In this document: positions 23,644-31,499 of the stretch, one piece after another
How the letters are laid out: every line of letters begins with the position of its first letter
Position numbering within the stretch: the first letter of the stretch is position 1
The notes under the pieces: model-generated
What the model saw: the letters and a program-made list of their open reading frames with translations, nothing else
Database searches by the model: none
What the model was told of the DNA's origin: nothing
Translations under genes and position numbers: made by a program
From: Desulfobulbaceae bacterium
GTDB lineage: Bacteria; Desulfobacterota; Desulfobulbia; Desulfobulbales; Desulfocapsaceae
Direction: 5' to 3'
DNA length: 64,000 bases
Assembly (NCBI GenBank): GCA_003249645.1
Contig: QKIH01000107.1
Coordinates: 1 to 64,000 of the forward strand

Positions 23644-25992
23644 TTAGGAATTTATGCCAGCTTCTTCGATGCGTTTCAGAACCTTTTCCGGGGTCATGGG
23701 AGCATCATTGATTCTGATACCGAGAGCGTTGTATACGGCATTGGCCACTGCTCCTGCGGTTGCATTGTTTGCGGCTTCGCCGACTCCCTTGGCGCCGAAA
23801 GGACCGCTGGGCTCATAGGTGTTGGCGAAAAATACCTGCAGATCGTCGATCATCGGCATTTCTTTGGCTGTATACATCTTATAATCCATCAAACCTGCGT
23901 TGCATGTCAGGTGACCGGTTTCCGGATTGTAGTCGGAGTCTTCAAGCAGAGCCAGGGCAACGCCACGGCAGAGACCGCCCTCGAGCTGACCGGCGGTGAG
24001 CTTTGGATTCATGACAGTTCCGGCATCAACGGCCGCAACGGCTCGTGTTGTTCTGATCTCACCTGTCCAGGTGTCCACTTCAACCTCGATGAAGTTGGTG
24101 ACAAAGCATGGCGGACAGTTAGTCTGGCGGTGGCTGGAAACACCAATTGCTGTTCCCCAGCCTTTGAACTGGGCGGTTTTGGCAGCCTCGCCGACAGTGA
24201 TCTGTTTGTCGGTCCCTTCAAGGAAGATAAGGCCTTCACCGGTTACCGGATTCGGCTTAATTTGCAGGGCTTCCGGGTTGACATCAAGCAGCTTTGAAGC
24301 GATTTCAAGGATTGTCTTCTTGGCAATGGTCGCGGCCCTGAGGGCAGCAGCGCCGCCGCAATAGATACCCCTGGTGGCGTGGGTGCAGACGTCATACCCA
24401 GTGGTTGCGGTGCTTGATGGTGAAACTCCAATAAGCTCAACGCCGATTCCCAGTTCTTCACCGACTATTTTGGCAATTGCATCCAGGGTTCCTCCGCCGT
24501 GACACATGAGGGCGGTGGAAACATCGGCTGAGCCGTCTTCGTTGATTTTCACCATGGCGGTTGAATAGTCGATAACCTCACCCGGCTGCGGGGCACCTGT
24601 TCCTGAAGTGTGAAAACCCCTGCCGACACCTATGCCTCTTCTGAAGCGTCCGGTTTTCTCCTCCGGCTTTCCGCGGTCATCCCAGCCGATCATCTCCCGG
24701 CCCTTGACGAGCATTTCTTCAACGCCGCAGCTTCTGATGATGGATCGAACAGTCGGCCCCTGACCCCAGAAGGTCTGTCCGAGTCCGACATAGTTTTTCA
24801 GGCGCAGTTCAATGGGATCCATGCCGAGTTTATCGGCGATCATATCCATCAGAGACTCGACAGCAAAAGTTACCTGCGGGTTGCCGTAGCCCTGCATCGC
24901 ACAGGCTGGAGCCTTGTTGGTGTAGACGCCTGTTCCTGCAAAGCGAAGGGCGGGCATCCTGTAAAGAGAGACAAACCAACCTGCCATGCAGCCCAGCAGC
25001 GGGTAAATCTGGATATTGTGTGCACCGGCATCTACCAGGGTCTCAAGCTGTCCGGCGGTGATAAGGCCGTCCTTGGTGACACCGTACTTCAGCTTGATTC
25101 TGGAAGGATATTTACAGTGATTATACATATCCTCTTCGCGGGTCAGGATCAGCTTGACCGGTTTGCCTGCTTTGCGGGCAAGGGCTACGCAGATGGCAAT
25201 CGGTGTATTCATCTGGATGGAGGAACCGAAGGCCCCGCCGATGGTGACCCGATGGACATTGACCTTGCTGAGCGGGATATCAAAAATCCGGCCGAGCAAC
25301 TGTCTGGTGTTATGGATTGACTGGGTGGTAGGCCATACGGTTATGCCACCGTCTGCCTCAGGTTTGCAGACGACACCCTTGGTCTCCATCTGGCCATGGT
25401 AAACGCGGCCGGTGGAGAAACTGTCTTCAACTATCAGGTCTGCCTTGGCAAAGCCTTCTGCGAGATCTCCTTCTTCGATAACGCGCTGACAGGCAATATT
25501 GTGCTCGATGGGGAGCACCTTGTCGCCAAGCATGACCTCGTCATAGAGAGCTGTGCAGCCGTCTTCCATGGCCCTTACCGGATCAAAGACACCGGGAAGC
25601 AGCTCGTATTCTACCTTAACCGTGGCAAGCGCTTTTTCTGCAAGGGCCTCGGTCGGTGCGGCGACGGCCATAACACCTTCGCCCACATGACGGATGATAT
25701 TGGGAAGAACCGTGCGGTCCCGGTAGGTCCGTTCCGGGATGCTGACCTGACGCTCGTTGTACACCTTCTTAGGCACATCGTCATAGGTTAGGCACACAGC
25801 ACCCATTGCCTCTGCCTCGGAGGTGTCCACTGAGATGATTCTGGCGTGGGGGTGCGGAGAGCGCAATACCCTGGCAAACAGCATTCCCGGCAGGATAACA
25901 TCGCAAGAGAAAATCTCCGCTCCGGTAACTTTTCCAAAGCCGTCCTTTTTCTGGGTATCTCTACCTACACTGAAGAATTTTTTTTCTGACAT
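23644..25992 (-). CDS. Molybdenum hydroxylase large (Mo-cofactor) subunit 1
   Basis: 782 residues, xanthine dehydrogenase/aldehyde oxidase family. An a/b hammerhead domain (about 20-125) precedes the Mo-cofactor domains. The proposed catalytic Glu lies in GPFGAKGVGEAANN near the C-terminus. Two cofactor loops differ from the common form: GGAFGSSIQ instead of GGGFGGKE, and MQGYGNPQ instead of RGFGxxQ, so the loop Arg is Gln. These differ from large subunit 2, so the two enzymes probably act on different compounds. GGAG lies seven bases before the ATG. The linked yqeB, yqeC and mocA suggest a selenium-containing Mo site. Confidence 0.9.
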   Translation of the reverse strand: MSEKKFFSVGRDTQKKDGFGKVTGAEIFSCDVILPGMLFARVLRSPHPHARIISVDTSEAEAMGAVCLTYDDVPKKVYNERQVSIPERTYRDRTVLPNIIRHVGEGVMAVAAPTEALAEKALATVKVEYELLPGVFDPVRAMEDGCTALYDEVMLGDKVLPIEHNIACQRVIEEGDLAEGFAKADLIVEDSFSTGRVYHGQMETKGVVCKPEADGGITVWPTTQSIHNTRQLLGRIFDIPLSKVNVHRVTIGGAFGSSIQMNTPIAICVALARKAGKPVKLILTREEDMYNHCKYPSRIKLKYGVTKDGLITAGQLETLVDAGAHNIQIYPLLGCMAGWFVSLYRMPALRFAGTGVYTNKAPACAMQGYGNPQVTFAVESLMDMIADKLGMDPIELRLKNYVGLGQTFWGQGPTVRSIIRSCGVEEMLVKGREMIGWDDRGKPEEKTGRFRRGIGVGRGFHTSGTGAPQPGEVIDYSTAMVKINEDGSADVSTALMCHGGGTLDAIAKIVGEELGIGVELIGVSPSSTATTGYDVCTHATRGIYCGGAAALRAATIAKKTILEIASKLLDVNPEALQIKPNPVTGEGLIFLEGTDKQITVGEAAKTAQFKGWGTAIGVSSHRQTNCPPCFVTNFIEVEVDTWTGEIRTTRAVAAVDAGTVMNPKLTAGQLEGGLCRGVALALLEDSDYNPETGHLTCNAGLMDYKMYTAKEMPMIDDLQVFFANTYEPSGPFGAKGVGEAANNATAGAVANAVYNALGIRINDAPMTPEKVLKRIEEAGINS

Positions 25993-26088
25993 ACTGACTC
26001 CATTTCAGTTTTTTCAGAGTCCATCTACATATTGTATGAGACTTATTATAAAAAAATATCGATTACAGATCCTTGCCCAGCGGCCCTG

Positions 26089-26658
26089 TTACCAGACCGG
26101 AGGGGAAAAGACGAACAGCACTTGTGCCGACTCGTCTGTGTTATTCATCCACTTATGGGGTAATTCGCCGTCAAAATAGAGGGTGTCGCCCTCTTTGAGC
26201 GTGATTTTTTCTCCGTCTACTACGAACTCCATTTCACCTTTCATGATCAAAACGAATTCTTCACTGTTTTGCCTGTGCCTCAGATGACAGTCCTGGCTGG
26301 AGTTGCCCCCCGGTTCCACCACGGTGATAATTGGCTGCATGCTTTTCTGTGAGACGGCTGCAGTCAAGGGCTGGGAATAAATCAGGCCCATTGGGTACTG
26401 CAGGGTCTGCCGCTGGTCAAAAGGCAGGTGAAAGCTTGCTTTGGTATTGCTGCCGTTTTCTTTCAACAGATTGGCAACACTGGTCTGCAGTTCATTGGCA
26501 ATCGTGCCGAGTACGGCAAGGGAAGGGGAGGACAGCCCGTTCTCAATCTGAGAAAGATACGATTTGGAGCAGCCTGCAGCCTGTGCCAGGGTATCGAGGG
26601 TCAGATCGTTGGCCAATCTGTACTTTTTTATCTGTGCACCCAGTTCTTTTCCGTTCAT
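26089..26658 (-). CDS. XRE-cupin transcriptional regulator (copy C)
   Basis: 189 residues. Helix-turn-helix at about 6-60 (SKSYLSQIENGLSSPSLAVL) and a cupin at about 115-189 (HRQNSEEFVLIMKGEMEF, GDTLYFDGELPHKW), ending FSPPVW. It is the most divergent of the three XRE-cupins: the recognition helix and cupin metal-site residues vary (HLRHRQNSEE where A and B have HPEGSEE), so it may bind a different ligand or site. It is encoded inside the long hydroxylase operon between yqeB and large subunit 1, so it is co-expressed with the enzymes. Confidence 0.88.
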   Translation of the reverse strand: MNGKELGAQIKKYRLANDLTLDTLAQAAGCSKSYLSQIENGLSSPSLAVLGTIANELQTSVANLLKENGSNTKASFHLPFDQRQTLQYPMGLIYSQPLTAAVSQKSMQPIITVVEPGGNSSQDCHLRHRQNSEEFVLIMKGEMEFVVDGEKITLKEGDTLYFDGELPHKWMNNTDESAQVLFVFSPPVW

Positions 26659-26682
26659 ATCGATTTGGTCAGTTATTGTTGT

Positions 26683-27480
26683 CTAGTGATTAATGCTGGT
26701 CAGAACCGCTTCGAGAACTGCTCCGCCAAGCCCGAGGCTCTTGTCTGATATGAGGTTGATATCGACGCCTTCACGCGGTTCCATATCGCCGATTTTCAGT
26801 CCTTTTGTAACTTCAATACCATCCCTGATCAGCCCTCTTACCGTGCCGGTGATGGCTGTTTTTACCGGAACAGAGCCGACTGTTGCGACTATGTCTCCGG
26901 CTTTTACCAGGTCACCAAGCTTGACTTGAGCCTTGAAGAGGCCGTCGGCAGGTGCGCGAAGAACCCGGTCAACATCGAATCCCATTACTTTTCCGGGGAT
27001 TCCGGTGTTCTTCTCAGCACTGCCCTTGTAGAGCACTCTGCCGCAGTTCGGGCCGCGGTTGGTTTCCACCACCGCGTGGACATCCAGCCCTGCGGTAAAT
27101 CCGGGGCCGAGGCCGATGACAAGCTGTGCTTCATCCATACGGGTACCGAGATTGCGTTTAGCCAGGATTGCATCGATGACGATCTGCGGTTTTCTGTCTC
27201 TTATGGTGTCCCACTGCGGATCAATCACAACGGGAATCTCGCCTCGCTCAATAGCCCTGTCCATCTCGCCACTGTCTGTGCAGAGAACGCCTGTAACCTT
27301 GTCGACAACGATACTGTGGTCGTAAACCGCCTCACAGAAAGAGACTCGTCTCCTGACCGCCATGGGTTTGGCAATCTCCAGCATGCTGATATGTCTGAAA
27401 CCGGACCGGTAAAGCCGCCAGGCTATGCCTGAGGCCATTTCGCCGGCCCCTTTGATGATTATTGAGGTATCACGAAACAT
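26683..27480 (-). CDS. yqeB: YqeB-type selenium-dependent molybdenum hydroxylase protein
   Basis: 265 residues, normal for the EF2563/YqeB family. Begins with a Rossmann-like IIKGAGEMASGIAWRLYRSGF, then EIAKPMAVRRRVSFCEAVYD, where RRxVSFxEAVYxG is the family hallmark; a later GLGPGFTAGLDVHAVVETNRG is also diagnostic. The C-terminal lipoyl-like half (GLFKAQVKLGDLVKAGDIVATVG) is typical as well. YqeB co-occurs with selD and selenium-dependent Mo hydroxylases in comparative genomics; its step is unproven. GGAAG lies before the ATG, two bases after the MoeA-like stop. Confidence 0.9.
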   Translation of the reverse strand: MFRDTSIIIKGAGEMASGIAWRLYRSGFRHISMLEIAKPMAVRRRVSFCEAVYDHSIVVDKVTGVLCTDSGEMDRAIERGEIPVVIDPQWDTIRDRKPQIVIDAILAKRNLGTRMDEAQLVIGLGPGFTAGLDVHAVVETNRGPNCGRVLYKGSAEKNTGIPGKVMGFDVDRVLRAPADGLFKAQVKLGDLVKAGDIVATVGSVPVKTAITGTVRGLIRDGIEVTKGLKIGDMEPREGVDINLISDKSLGLGGAVLEAVLTSINH

Positions 27481-27482
27481 AG

Positions 27483-28529
27483 TTATCTTCCAAAGCTGCA
27501 GTTAGGGAAAACACAGGTCGGACAGTTCAGGCAGAGTCCGCCGTGGCCAAGGGCATAAATCTCTTCCGGCGATATCTTCTCTCCGGCAAGTACCCTTGGA
27601 AAAACAAGATCAAACAGGGTTATGTGGCTGTGAAAGACACAGGCTGGCAGGCCGAGCACGACAATTCCGTCAAGGTTGCCCATGAGAAACATTGCGCCGG
27701 GCAGCACCGGGGTGCCGTACAGTTCTATGGTGGTTCCTGACTTGCGCACTCCCTGGCGGGTGACGTCGTCGGCATCAATGGAAAGACCGCCGGTAAGAAG
27801 GATTATTTCAGCTCCTGCTGCCTTTGCTTCTAAGATCTTTTCAGCAATAATATCTGCATTATCCGGGGCATTATCCTTTGAGATAAGCTCAGCCTCGTAG
27901 TCGCGAATCTTCTGGCCGATAAAATCATCAAAGCGGTCTTCGATTTTGCCGGTCATAATCTCGCTGCCGGTGACAACCGCTGCAACCTTGAGGTTCTTGT
28001 AGGGCAGGATGGAGACAACCGGGCCGGATTCCTTGATGATATCGGCAACCCTGTCAAGACGGGAGGCATCAATGGTAAGAGGGATGATCCTTGTGCCGGC
28101 TACCTTCTCTCCCTGCTTGACCGGAATAGTTGATTTGCGGGTGGCAAAAGAGATGTCGCCCAGGCTGTTGATTTTCATCAATGCCTCAACATTCACTTTG
28201 AGGATGCCTGCCGCATCTGCGGTCATATCTGATTTCCCTTCCGAAGGGCTGGACCAGCTCAATCCTTCTCCCACGGCCATTTCACTGATGCGGAGCGCCG
28301 CATCATCCTCGTGGATGGTTTTGTCATCAAGATCCAGGATGAAGAGATTGTTTTTACCGCAGCTTTCAAGGACCGGTATATCTTCCTGTCTGATTATGTG
28401 GCCACGTTTGAAAACAGCGGTTTTAGATTTACCGGGGATAATCTGGGTGATGTCGTGGGACAGCACAGTGCCGACAGCATCACGCACGCTGATAGTTTTG
28501 TATCCGGTTTTATTGGTTTCGTTACACAC
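27483..28529 (-). CDS. MoeA-like molybdopterin-binding protein with Cys-rich tail
   Basis: About 349 residues. An N-terminal MoeA-like region (SVRDAVGTVLSHDITQIIPG) is followed by a MoCF-biosynthesis domain (VVTGSEIMTGKIEDRF and ILLTGGLSIDADDVTRQG, the pterin-binding GGxS site). The last 18 residues (CLNCPTCVFPNCSFGR) hold four Cys and may bind metal. This variant accompanies YqeB/YqeC hydroxylase clusters, where it may insert Mo into a dedicated cofactor. Start choice: a TTG at 28553 has no ribosome site, whereas GTG 28529 has GAGG eight bases ahead; I prefer the latter. Packed between the amidohydrolase and yqeB genes. Confidence 0.82.
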   Translation of the reverse strand: MCNETNKTGYKTISVRDAVGTVLSHDITQIIPGKSKTAVFKRGHIIRQEDIPVLESCGKNNLFILDLDDKTIHEDDAALRISEMAVGEGLSWSSPSEGKSDMTADAAGILKVNVEALMKINSLGDISFATRKSTIPVKQGEKVAGTRIIPLTIDASRLDRVADIIKESGPVVSILPYKNLKVAAVVTGSEIMTGKIEDRFDDFIGQKIRDYEAELISKDNAPDNADIIAEKILEAKAAGAEIILLTGGLSIDADDVTRQGVRKSGTTIELYGTPVLPGAMFLMGNLDGIVVLGLPACVFHSHITLFDLVFPRVLAGEKISPEEIYALGHGGLCLNCPTCVFPNCSFGR

Positions 28530-28565
28530 AACAAGATCCTCAAGTTTATTCAAAAAAGTGTTCAG

Positions 28566-29978
28566 CTATCGCAAGGTGCAAAAAGGCGTCTCTTTACTAT
28601 CCACAACAAGCGGAGTAAGGCCGCGGGCGGTAACGGTTTCTTTGCCGGCGGGTGTTGTGATAATGGTTGAACCGGTGCCGAAAATTCTGCCGCGATGCAT
28701 GACGGCTTGGCCCTGGTTGAAGGTCATAACTGGTTTAAGTCTGTTTGTATCCACTACCGTGATGTCGGCATCTGCACCGATACTGAAGTGCCCCTTATCG
28801 ACAAGGCCCAGAATTCTTGCCGGATTGTAGGAGGCCTTTCTGGCAAAATCATTCATGCTCATTGCTTCGAGTCTGACGAGGGCAAGTCCTTTTTCAACGG
28901 TGACATTTCTAGGAATCCCGCCGCCGTCAGTGCTTATGCAGTCAACGACGTATGAAGAGTCGTCGCGTCTGGCGGTGGCAATCCGTAATCGTGGTATCTC
29001 CGGATTTACGGCAAAGCTGATGGTAATGTCGGTGTTTTTTGAACGCCAGTAATCGACAGCCTTCTGACCGGTAGTGAGGATGACCACGCCGCCAAGTTCC
29101 TGATTGACCTGGGCCCAGCCTTCGTAAATGGCCTTCTCAAGACCAGCTTCGGTTGTCTCGTAGTTTCTGGCCTCAAGACACATGACTGTGACCTGGCTCA
29201 GGGGAACACCGTTTTTGCACTCGCCGCTGGTGCCGTTAACCGGGGAGAGGTAACTCTCGCTGACAATATTCGGGTTCTCTTTTAATAGTGAGAGTGCAAT
29301 CTCAGCTTCTGCATGGCAGTCGATTACCCGGCCTCTGCAGTAGCTGTTGATGTGCGCCATGTGGATATTGCGATTTGCGGTTATCTTGATTGCTTCCTGG
29401 AATCCGCCGATATCTGATCTGGTGGCAAGAGAACCCGCGTGGAAGGCAAGATAGGCTCCTCTTTCAAGGGCAACATCGATGGCTGTTGCTGTTGCTTCAG
29501 GCGTAAGAGGGTAGTGGCCGCCGAGAATTTTGAAGCCGATTGCTCCCGCTTTCAAGTTGTCTGTAAGCAGGTTTTCAAGTTCGGCTCGTGACGGATTGGT
29601 GTCTTTTACGGTGTCACCGGGGCGGACATAGTTGATGCAGGCGATATTCAGGCCGCAGCCGTAATCTTTAGCTATCTCAAGAACGCTGTTGATTGGGCCG
29701 GACATGTCCAGTGCGGTTGTTACGCCGGCAAGGGCCATCATCTTGTGGGCAAAACGGCCGCCAAGCCATGCCGAAGCGTGCATGTGAAGATCGACAAGGC
29801 CTGGAATGATATTGAGGCCGGTAACATCTACGGCGTCTTTGGCTGCACCTGCACTGATTGATGGTGCTATCTCTGCAATCTTGCCATCCTTGACGGCAAG
29901 ATCATATCGACCGGAAAGATTGTTTGCCGGATCGTTTACCGTGCCGTTTTGTAGTACGAGATCGTATATGTAGCTCAT
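28566..29978 (-). CDS. Amidohydrolase-family metal-dependent hydrolase
   Basis: 470 residues of the amidohydrolase superfamily. Visible metal ligands are the His pair in GLVDLHMHA (about 61-69), the probable carboxylated Lys in GAIGFKILGGHYP (about 149), and His in AYLAFHAGS and IHMAHINSY. The C-terminal beta domain follows (GADADITVVDTNRLKPV). It should hydrolyse a cyclic or linear amide; it is closest in style to D-aminoacylase/dihydroorotase-like proteins, without a firm match. AGGA precedes the ATG. It follows a second cyclic amidase in the same operon, so the pair may carry out successive ring-opening steps on the hydroxylated product. Confidence 0.8.
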   Translation of the reverse strand: MSYIYDLVLQNGTVNDPANNLSGRYDLAVKDGKIAEIAPSISAGAAKDAVDVTGLNIIPGLVDLHMHASAWLGGRFAHKMMALAGVTTALDMSGPINSVLEIAKDYGCGLNIACINYVRPGDTVKDTNPSRAELENLLTDNLKAGAIGFKILGGHYPLTPEATATAIDVALERGAYLAFHAGSLATRSDIGGFQEAIKITANRNIHMAHINSYCRGRVIDCHAEAEIALSLLKENPNIVSESYLSPVNGTSGECKNGVPLSQVTVMCLEARNYETTEAGLEKAIYEGWAQVNQELGGVVILTTGQKAVDYWRSKNTDITISFAVNPEIPRLRIATARRDDSSYVVDCISTDGGGIPRNVTVEKGLALVRLEAMSMNDFARKASYNPARILGLVDKGHFSIGADADITVVDTNRLKPVMTFNQGQAVMHRGRIFGTGSTIITTPAGKETVTARGLTPLVVDSKETPFCTLR

Positions 29979-30019
29979 GGTTTAATCCTGATTATAGGCG
30001 TGTTAGTTTAGTCGGATGA

Positions 30020-31408
30020 TCAGATCGTTCCGGTTTTTCCTGCTATGAATCTGCCTTCTCCAGCATTGCCCTTCACTTCACCTTTTTCCGCTATCAGCTT
30101 GCCGCGGAGAAAAACAAAATCCGGTGAAGAGACCGTGTTCATGTCCTGATAAAGACTGTAGTCAATCTTTAGTTCCTTGTGGGTTGCTCCGAGTTTGCGT
30201 TTTCCTGAAAGGTCGAAGATGGCAAGGTCTGCATCTGAACCGACGTTAATAGCGCCTTTCTGCGGATACAGGCCGAAAATTTTGGCCGGATTTTCGCAAA
30301 GCTGTTTGACGATGCCGGTAAGGGTTGTGCGGCCGTCCATGAAGCCATGCTGAAGCATGATCGGCACCAAACATTCCATTCCGGGAACTCCGTTTGGTGC
30401 ATTGAAGACCTTGTCCCACTGCGGCATCTTTTTAGAAGAATGGCTGGCTGCATGATCTGATGCGACAACATCGATGAGCCCCTCGCTTACCGCCTGCCAG
30501 AGGCTTTCCTGGTCTTCAGGTTTGCGCAGAGGTGGCGACATTTTTGCAACCGCACCCATCTCGTCAAACTTTTCCTCGTTCAGGAGCAGATAGTGAGGGC
30601 AGGTTTCGGTGTAGAATTTCTGGCCGTCCCACTGCTTGAACAGGCGGACGACATCAAGTGCTTTGGCGGTGCTCAGATGCGGCAGATAGGTGTCGCAGCC
30701 GGCAGTTTTTGCAAGACTTAAAAACCTGAAAACGGCCTCTGCCTCACTCAGTTCCGGGTGTGATGCGGCATAGTATTTCGGATGTTCTTTACCTTGAGCG
30801 ATGAACTTCTCTTCCATGTAATCGATGAGTGCGCCGTTTTCAGCATGGGCAGCAAGCAGACCGCCGTTCTCAGCAACAACCGTCATGATTTTCAGGAGCT
30901 GCTCATCCTCAAGCATCATGCCGCGCTTGCGATAGGCCATGAATACCTTGAACGATGAAATGCCAAGCTCAATCATTGCCGGAATGGATTGTTCGCACTC
31001 TGCGACATCATCGGCCAGGAGGGTGCAGTGAAGACTGAAGTCGACAGTGCTGGTATCTTCGCCCTCTTTGACGAAGTCTTTCATCGCTTCGGCCAGCGGC
31101 TTGTCAACGCCCCATGCCTTAACGGAACCCACGTAGGGAATAAGGGTCGTGATGCCCTCGGCAGCGGCGGCCCTTGAAAGGGAGTTGATACGGTCGATGT
31201 AGACGGAGTGCAGATGGGCATCGATGATTCCAGGCAGCACATATCTGCCTTCAACATTGATGGTTTCCTTTGCGGCGAATTCTTCTTCAGGAGAGAGGAT
31301 ATCTGTTATCCTTTCTCCAGAAATGAGAAGAGTCGCAGGGGTGATTTTCCCACCGGTAACTACCATGCCGCCGGTAATTGCGGTATCTGCTTGTGGCATC
31401 GTTTGCAT
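30020..31408 (-). CDS. Cyclic amidohydrolase, dihydropyrimidinase/hydantoinase type
   Basis: About 462 residues. Metal-site features are GIIDAHLHSVY (HxH), the Lys of SSFKVFMAYRKRG (expected to be carboxylated), LLAAHAENG, TYLPHLSTAKAL and the ETCPHYLLLNEE block, which is typical of dihydropyrimidinases, hydantoinases and allantoinases. Members open cyclic ureides. The frame is open to 31486, but family alignment starts near MPQADTAITGG, so I use the Met at 31408; no start has a clear Shine-Dalgarno. A hairpin at 31455-31476 lies in the upstream part. Encoded between large subunit 2 and the second amidohydrolase. Confidence 0.85.
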   Translation of the reverse strand: MQTMPQADTAITGGMVVTGGKITPATLLISGERITDILSPEEEFAAKETINVEGRYVLPGIIDAHLHSVYIDRINSLSRAAAAEGITTLIPYVGSVKAWGVDKPLAEAMKDFVKEGEDTSTVDFSLHCTLLADDVAECEQSIPAMIELGISSFKVFMAYRKRGMMLEDEQLLKIMTVVAENGGLLAAHAENGALIDYMEEKFIAQGKEHPKYYAASHPELSEAEAVFRFLSLAKTAGCDTYLPHLSTAKALDVVRLFKQWDGQKFYTETCPHYLLLNEEKFDEMGAVAKMSPPLRKPEDQESLWQAVSEGLIDVVASDHAASHSSKKMPQWDKVFNAPNGVPGMECLVPIMLQHGFMDGRTTLTGIVKQLCENPAKIFGLYPQKGAINVGSDADLAIFDLSGKRKLGATHKELKIDYSLYQDMNTVSSPDFVFLRGKLIAEKGEVKGNAGEGRFIAGKTGTI

Positions 31409-31454
31409 ATTTTGGACACTATTCGGGTGTTCAATACGGGTGTATTGCAGTTGG

Positions 31455-31476
31455 CCGGACACATTGCTGTGCCCGG
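31455..31476 (-). other. Hairpin before the dihydropyrimidinase-type gene
   Basis: CCGGACACA (31455-31463) pairs with TGTGCCCGG (31468-31476) with one mismatch around a 4-base loop. If translation starts at 31408 it lies in an intercistronic space of about 90 bases and could mark an RNA processing point; if at 31486 it is coding. Confidence 0.35.
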
Positions 31477-31499
31477 CTAATCTCATTGTTTGATTGTTT

